Below are positions 60,611 to 64,000 of a stretch of 64,000 bases of DNA, one piece after another; positions within the stretch are counted from its first letter, which is position 1; each line of letters opens with the position of its first letter. Position numbers and translations under genes: made by a program. Location of the stretch: contig CM064655.1 of NCBI GenBank assembly GCA_032717465.1, positions 17,511,902 to 17,575,901 on the forward strand, written 5' to 3'. The notes below the pieces were generated by a model, which saw nothing but the letters and a program-made list of their open reading frames with translations, was not told the origin of the DNA and did no database searches. The DNA comes from Coenobita brevimanus (lineage: Eukaryota > Arthropoda > Malacostraca > Decapoda > Coenobitidae).

Positions 60611-63600
60611 ATCCTCATGGCTGTAGGTGGTTGTTCCTCTGATGGTTTTGGTTGAATGCTGGCAACTGAGGCAGGGATGTTGGTTTTAGGCTGAGGAGAG
60701 GTGCAGGTGTTTTCCCTAGGGATAGGGGTGGATGGGTATTTCAGCTGGGCTTGGTGTAGTCTGAGAGTAATAGGAGTGGTGTTGGGGGTGTGGGGACTGG
60801 GGGTGATTGAGTCTAGTGGGGGAGGTGAGGTGAGGGGGTGGGGGAGGGGGTGGCGGTGTATCTGGTGGGAGGGCGTGAGAGGCGGCCGGGGTGAGTGATG
60901 GTGGTCTTTAGGGTGGGCGTGGGTGGCGAGGTTGGAGTGCTGCCTCATGGTGCTCCGGTTGCACGTGGTGTTGCGCTGTGGTGGGAGTTGGGTGGTGGCA
61001 TTTGGGGTGGGGGGTTGGGGGCAGAAGGGGGAGATGAGGTGATGACAGGGGGCAGTGATGTGGAGGTGAGGGTGGCAGTGGGTGGTGTGTGAACGTGTGA
61101 GTGTGTGCTGGTAGTGGGTGGTTTTGGCATGCTTGGTCAGTGTGGCGGCAGGTGAGGTGGTGTGAGATGCAGGGGTCAAGGGAGATGGTGGCAAGGGGGC
61201 AGGGGGTTGGCTGGGGGAAGGGATTTGTGAGGTGGGAGGCGACGTGGCATGAGGGGCAGAAGGTGAGGGAGCTGGTGGTGAGGGAGTGGGGGACAATGGG
61301 AGGGAGGAGGAGGGCGTGATGTAGCAATTGTAGGAGTCAGGAGGGGGGTCTGGGGTGGTGAGTGGAGGTGAGGTGGTGTGGAAGGTGGGTGGAGGGGAGG
61401 AGGTGGTGCGGAACAGGCACGCCTGGCGATTTCTGAACATTCGTGGAGTGTTATGGTAATCTATGGTCACTTGGTAGGGGTTAGGGACGTGGGTGATAGT
61501 GTATGCGCCCATAAAGCAGGGGGAGAGTTTATGGGGAATCGGCAGTTTTGCAACCATTATGGAATCACCCAGTTTGTAGGGGTACGAGGGAGTGGCGTCG
61601 GGTTGGAGGTCTAGTCCATTTTGTAGGTGGTGAAGGTGCCTCTTGAGGTGGTGGAGGGGGTCTGATGTGGGGGACATGGTGGGAGGCTGTAGGTGTCGGC
61701 GTAATGGCAGGAGGAGAGGGGCTTCCCCAAATATCCGTCGTGAGGGGATATACTGTCTTCTTGGGGGCAGGAGTTGATTCCCCACTGGATGATTTTAACG
61801 TGGGCTGGCCAATCTTCATTTTTAGTTTCCTCGATTCTAGTGTGCACCTGGTTCATGACAGTGCGGTGGCTCCTCTTGCAAACTCCATTTCCCTGTGGCC
61901 AGTATGGAGAGAAGTGGGAGATGTGGTAGCCGAATATGTTGGCTAGCTCTCACCAGATGTTGCTGGTGAACTCAGTGGGCTTTGTCCGAGTGTAGGGCCT
62001 GAGGTATTCCAAAATAGGGAAAAACATGGCGGACTAGGGCGTCGGCCACGGCGACAGCGTGGTGTACTTTGGCTGGGCATGCGATGAGGAACTTGAAATA
62101 CGGGTCCACGAAGGTGATAATGGTATCCTGACTTGGGTGGTAGGGACCCCACTATATCCATGGAGAGGAACTTCCAAGGTTTGTGGGCAATTACACTTCC
62201 TGATGGGCCAGCCGTGCGGGTGGCATCCTTGCCTAATGGACAGGCTTGGCAGGACTGGGTGACTTGTTTGGCCAAATTGCTGGGGTTGGGGGTCCAGTAG
62301 GTGTCACTGAACACCTGGAGGAGTTTTTTTATACCTAGGTGGATCTTATTGTCGGAGGGAAGGTGTCTCATGGTATCCAAGGCGGTATCTGGGTCGAGGA
62401 TGATGTGCCCCAACGGGGTGAACAAGTTGTCACCCTGCTGGTGGTGTTTGGCTAATAAGTGGGGCAGAATCCAGGGGGGAGCAGTCCTTGCTGCGCCACT
62501 GTTGGAGGAGTTCCGACTCGCATCAGATTGCATGAATGGGCAGGCGCGAGAGTGCATCGGCATTAGTATGGAGCTTGCTGGGGTGGTAGGAGATCGTGTA
62601 CTAGAATTCCTCCAATGTCTCCCTCCATCTAATACTGTAAGTTGGGCATTATGGGCGTCGGACTGTCGTAGCCACTGGAGTGACTTTTGGTTCGTGATGA
62701 TCGTGACACCAGTTCAGAATAGGTAGGCCTGGAAATGCTCCAAGGCCCAGACCATGCCCAGGCATTCTCGCTTGGTGGCGGCATAGTTCTTTTCGGCCTG
62801 GTTAAGGGTGCAGCTGGCGCGGGCGATGATGTGCTCTTGTCCTTCCTGGACTTGTGTGAGGACAGTGCCAATCACAATCAGGGAGACGTCAGTGTATAAT
62901 CAGAAGGGCAGGGTGTAGTTCGGGAAGGAGATGACTGGGATAGTTACTAGTTTGTCCTTAAGTTCTTGAAATGCAGCCCTTTGCTTCTTGGTCCAGGTAA
63001 AGGGTTCTCCCTTCCAGGTTAGGCCATGGAGGGGTTTTGCAATATTGGCGAACCCCTTTACAAAGAGTCAATAGTATGAGGTGAGGCCCAGGAAGGCTTG
63101 GACCTCGTGGATGTCTCATGGCAGGGGGAGCTCTGTGATGGTGCATAGCTTGTCAGGGTTGGATGAGATTCCATCTTTTGAGACACTATGCCCCAGGAAA
63201 GCAACAGTCCGTGCAGTCAGGATGCATTTGAAAGGCCGGAGCTTGAGGCCCACCTGGTGGAAGCGTTGAATTACTTTCCTGAGGCGTTGAAGGTGATCGG
63301 CCCATGTCTTGCTAAAAATGATGACATCTTCCAGATATGCCAGACAGATTCCCCAGGTGAGGCCACTCAGGACGGACTCCATCAATCGGGAGAAGGTGGC
63401 GGGGGCATTGCAGAGTCCGAATGGCAGGATGTTGAATTCGTAATGCTTTCCATTTCTCGTGGAAAACACTGTCTTCCCTCTGTCCTCGGGGTGTATGGGG
63501 ACCTGCCAATACTGTGATTGAAGGTCCAGGGTAGAAAACCAGGAGGCGCCGTGCAGGGAGTCAAGGGAGTCGTCGATCCTGGGAAATGGGGTGGCATCCT

Positions 63601-64000
63601 TGGTGGTAATGTCGTTGAGGCGGCAGTAATCCATGCAGAATCACATGGTACTGTCTTTCTTTTTGATGAGAACGACAGGAGAGGGCCAGGGGCTCGTGGA
63701 AGGTGAAACAACACCGGGCATCGAGCATTTCCTGGACCTACCGGTCTTCCTCTGCAAGTTATTTTGGGTTTTTCCGTCGGGATGGTTGGTGGATAGGCAG
63801 TCCTGTGGTGTGTATCTCGTGCGCCAGGTAGGTAGCGTGGCCGATATCTATAAGCTCTGACACAAAGAGGTCCTGAAATCCCAGGAGCAAATGGCGGAGA
63901 GTGTCAGCTTGGTGAGGTGAGAGATGCTCGGGTATAGGGAGCAGTCGCGTGGGGGAGGAGGGGGTGGTGGTGGTGCATGGCTCCGCTTCTTCCATTTCTC
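60607..64000 (-). pseudogene. Ty3/gypsy pol polyprotein, degenerate, cut by window edge
   Basis: The order on the minus strand is pre-RT linker (HATYLAHEIHTTGLPIHQP, 63900-63760), then RT (MDYCRLNDITTKDATPFPRI, FSTLDLQSQYWQVPIH, FGLCNAPATFSRLM, YLEDVIIFSKTWADHL; 63634-63116), RNase H (VISFPNYTLPF, HIIARASCTLNQAEKNYAATKRECLG; about 63000-62700), integrase (zinc-finger end SCQACPLGK and catalytic-core start FLSMDIVGSLPP; 62330-62140), the C-terminal module (KLSPCFMGAYTITHVPN) and a tail of about 200 residues rich in P, S, T and H ending at 60607. Stops and frameshifts split it into at least six pieces. The RT box is YLED where the family has YxDD. Gag and protease would lie to the right. Confidence 0.85.

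Overview
This is animal nuclear DNA, probably arthropod and most likely a decapod crustacean. That assignment is inferred from the mix of CR1-like, I-like and RTE-like LINEs, Tigger, Tc1 and mariner transposons, Ty3/gypsy sequence and very abundant (CA)n, (CT)n, (AT)n and (GAT)n microsatellites; nothing here fixes the species. There are no operons or bacterial features. The only convincing host gene is the 3' part of a BCR/ABR-type Rho-GTPase activating protein on the + strand. Four exons (9505-9671, 11078-11217, 17224-17464, 34007-34229) splice in phase to 256 codons and a stop. They encode the end of a C2 domain and a complete RhoGAP domain with its arginine finger. The upstream exons are not recognisable here. 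Introns of 1.4, 6.0 and 16.5 kb are swollen by transposons.

Region by region. 1-9504: a mariner scrap, a Tigger element in an (AT)n tract, LINE 3' ends, and an old roughly 150-bp repeat array broken by two successive LINE insertions, one of them carrying a tRNA-derived SINE. 9505-17464: three host exons, a LINE tail with (GAT)n, a Tc1-like element with an uninterrupted DD35E transposase, and a Tigger-type MITE holding a smaller palindromic element. 17465-34006 (last intron): a chain of related CR1-like LINEs (called A, B and C here) joined through (CA)n tracts. Two near full-length copies of LINE-C face each other as an inverted repeat with arms of about 4.2-4.6 kb. 34007-38515: last host exon, a long transposon-bearing 3' UTR and a roughly 350-bp (AT)n tract. 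39188-44015: broken Tigger transposases and pieces of RNase H-bearing LINEs.

44358-64000 is a retrotransposon nest. It holds four diverged copies of a Ty3/gypsy-associated 3' module: an ORF with a tandem-repeat region and a conserved C-terminal domain, followed by an LTR-like end. A nearly full-length I-type LINE (ORF1 with CCHC knuckles; ORF2 with endonuclease, RT and RNase H) sits inside one copy. A degenerate gypsy pol (RT, RNase H, integrase, proline-rich tail) precedes the last copy and runs off the right edge. The least familiar features are the variable-repeat ORF module, a hairpin at the LTR end whose two arms change together between copies, and the repeated placement of LINEs between (CA)n tracts.

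All calls come from reading the sequence. Element boundaries without stated target-site duplications are approximate, and family names below clade level are tentative.
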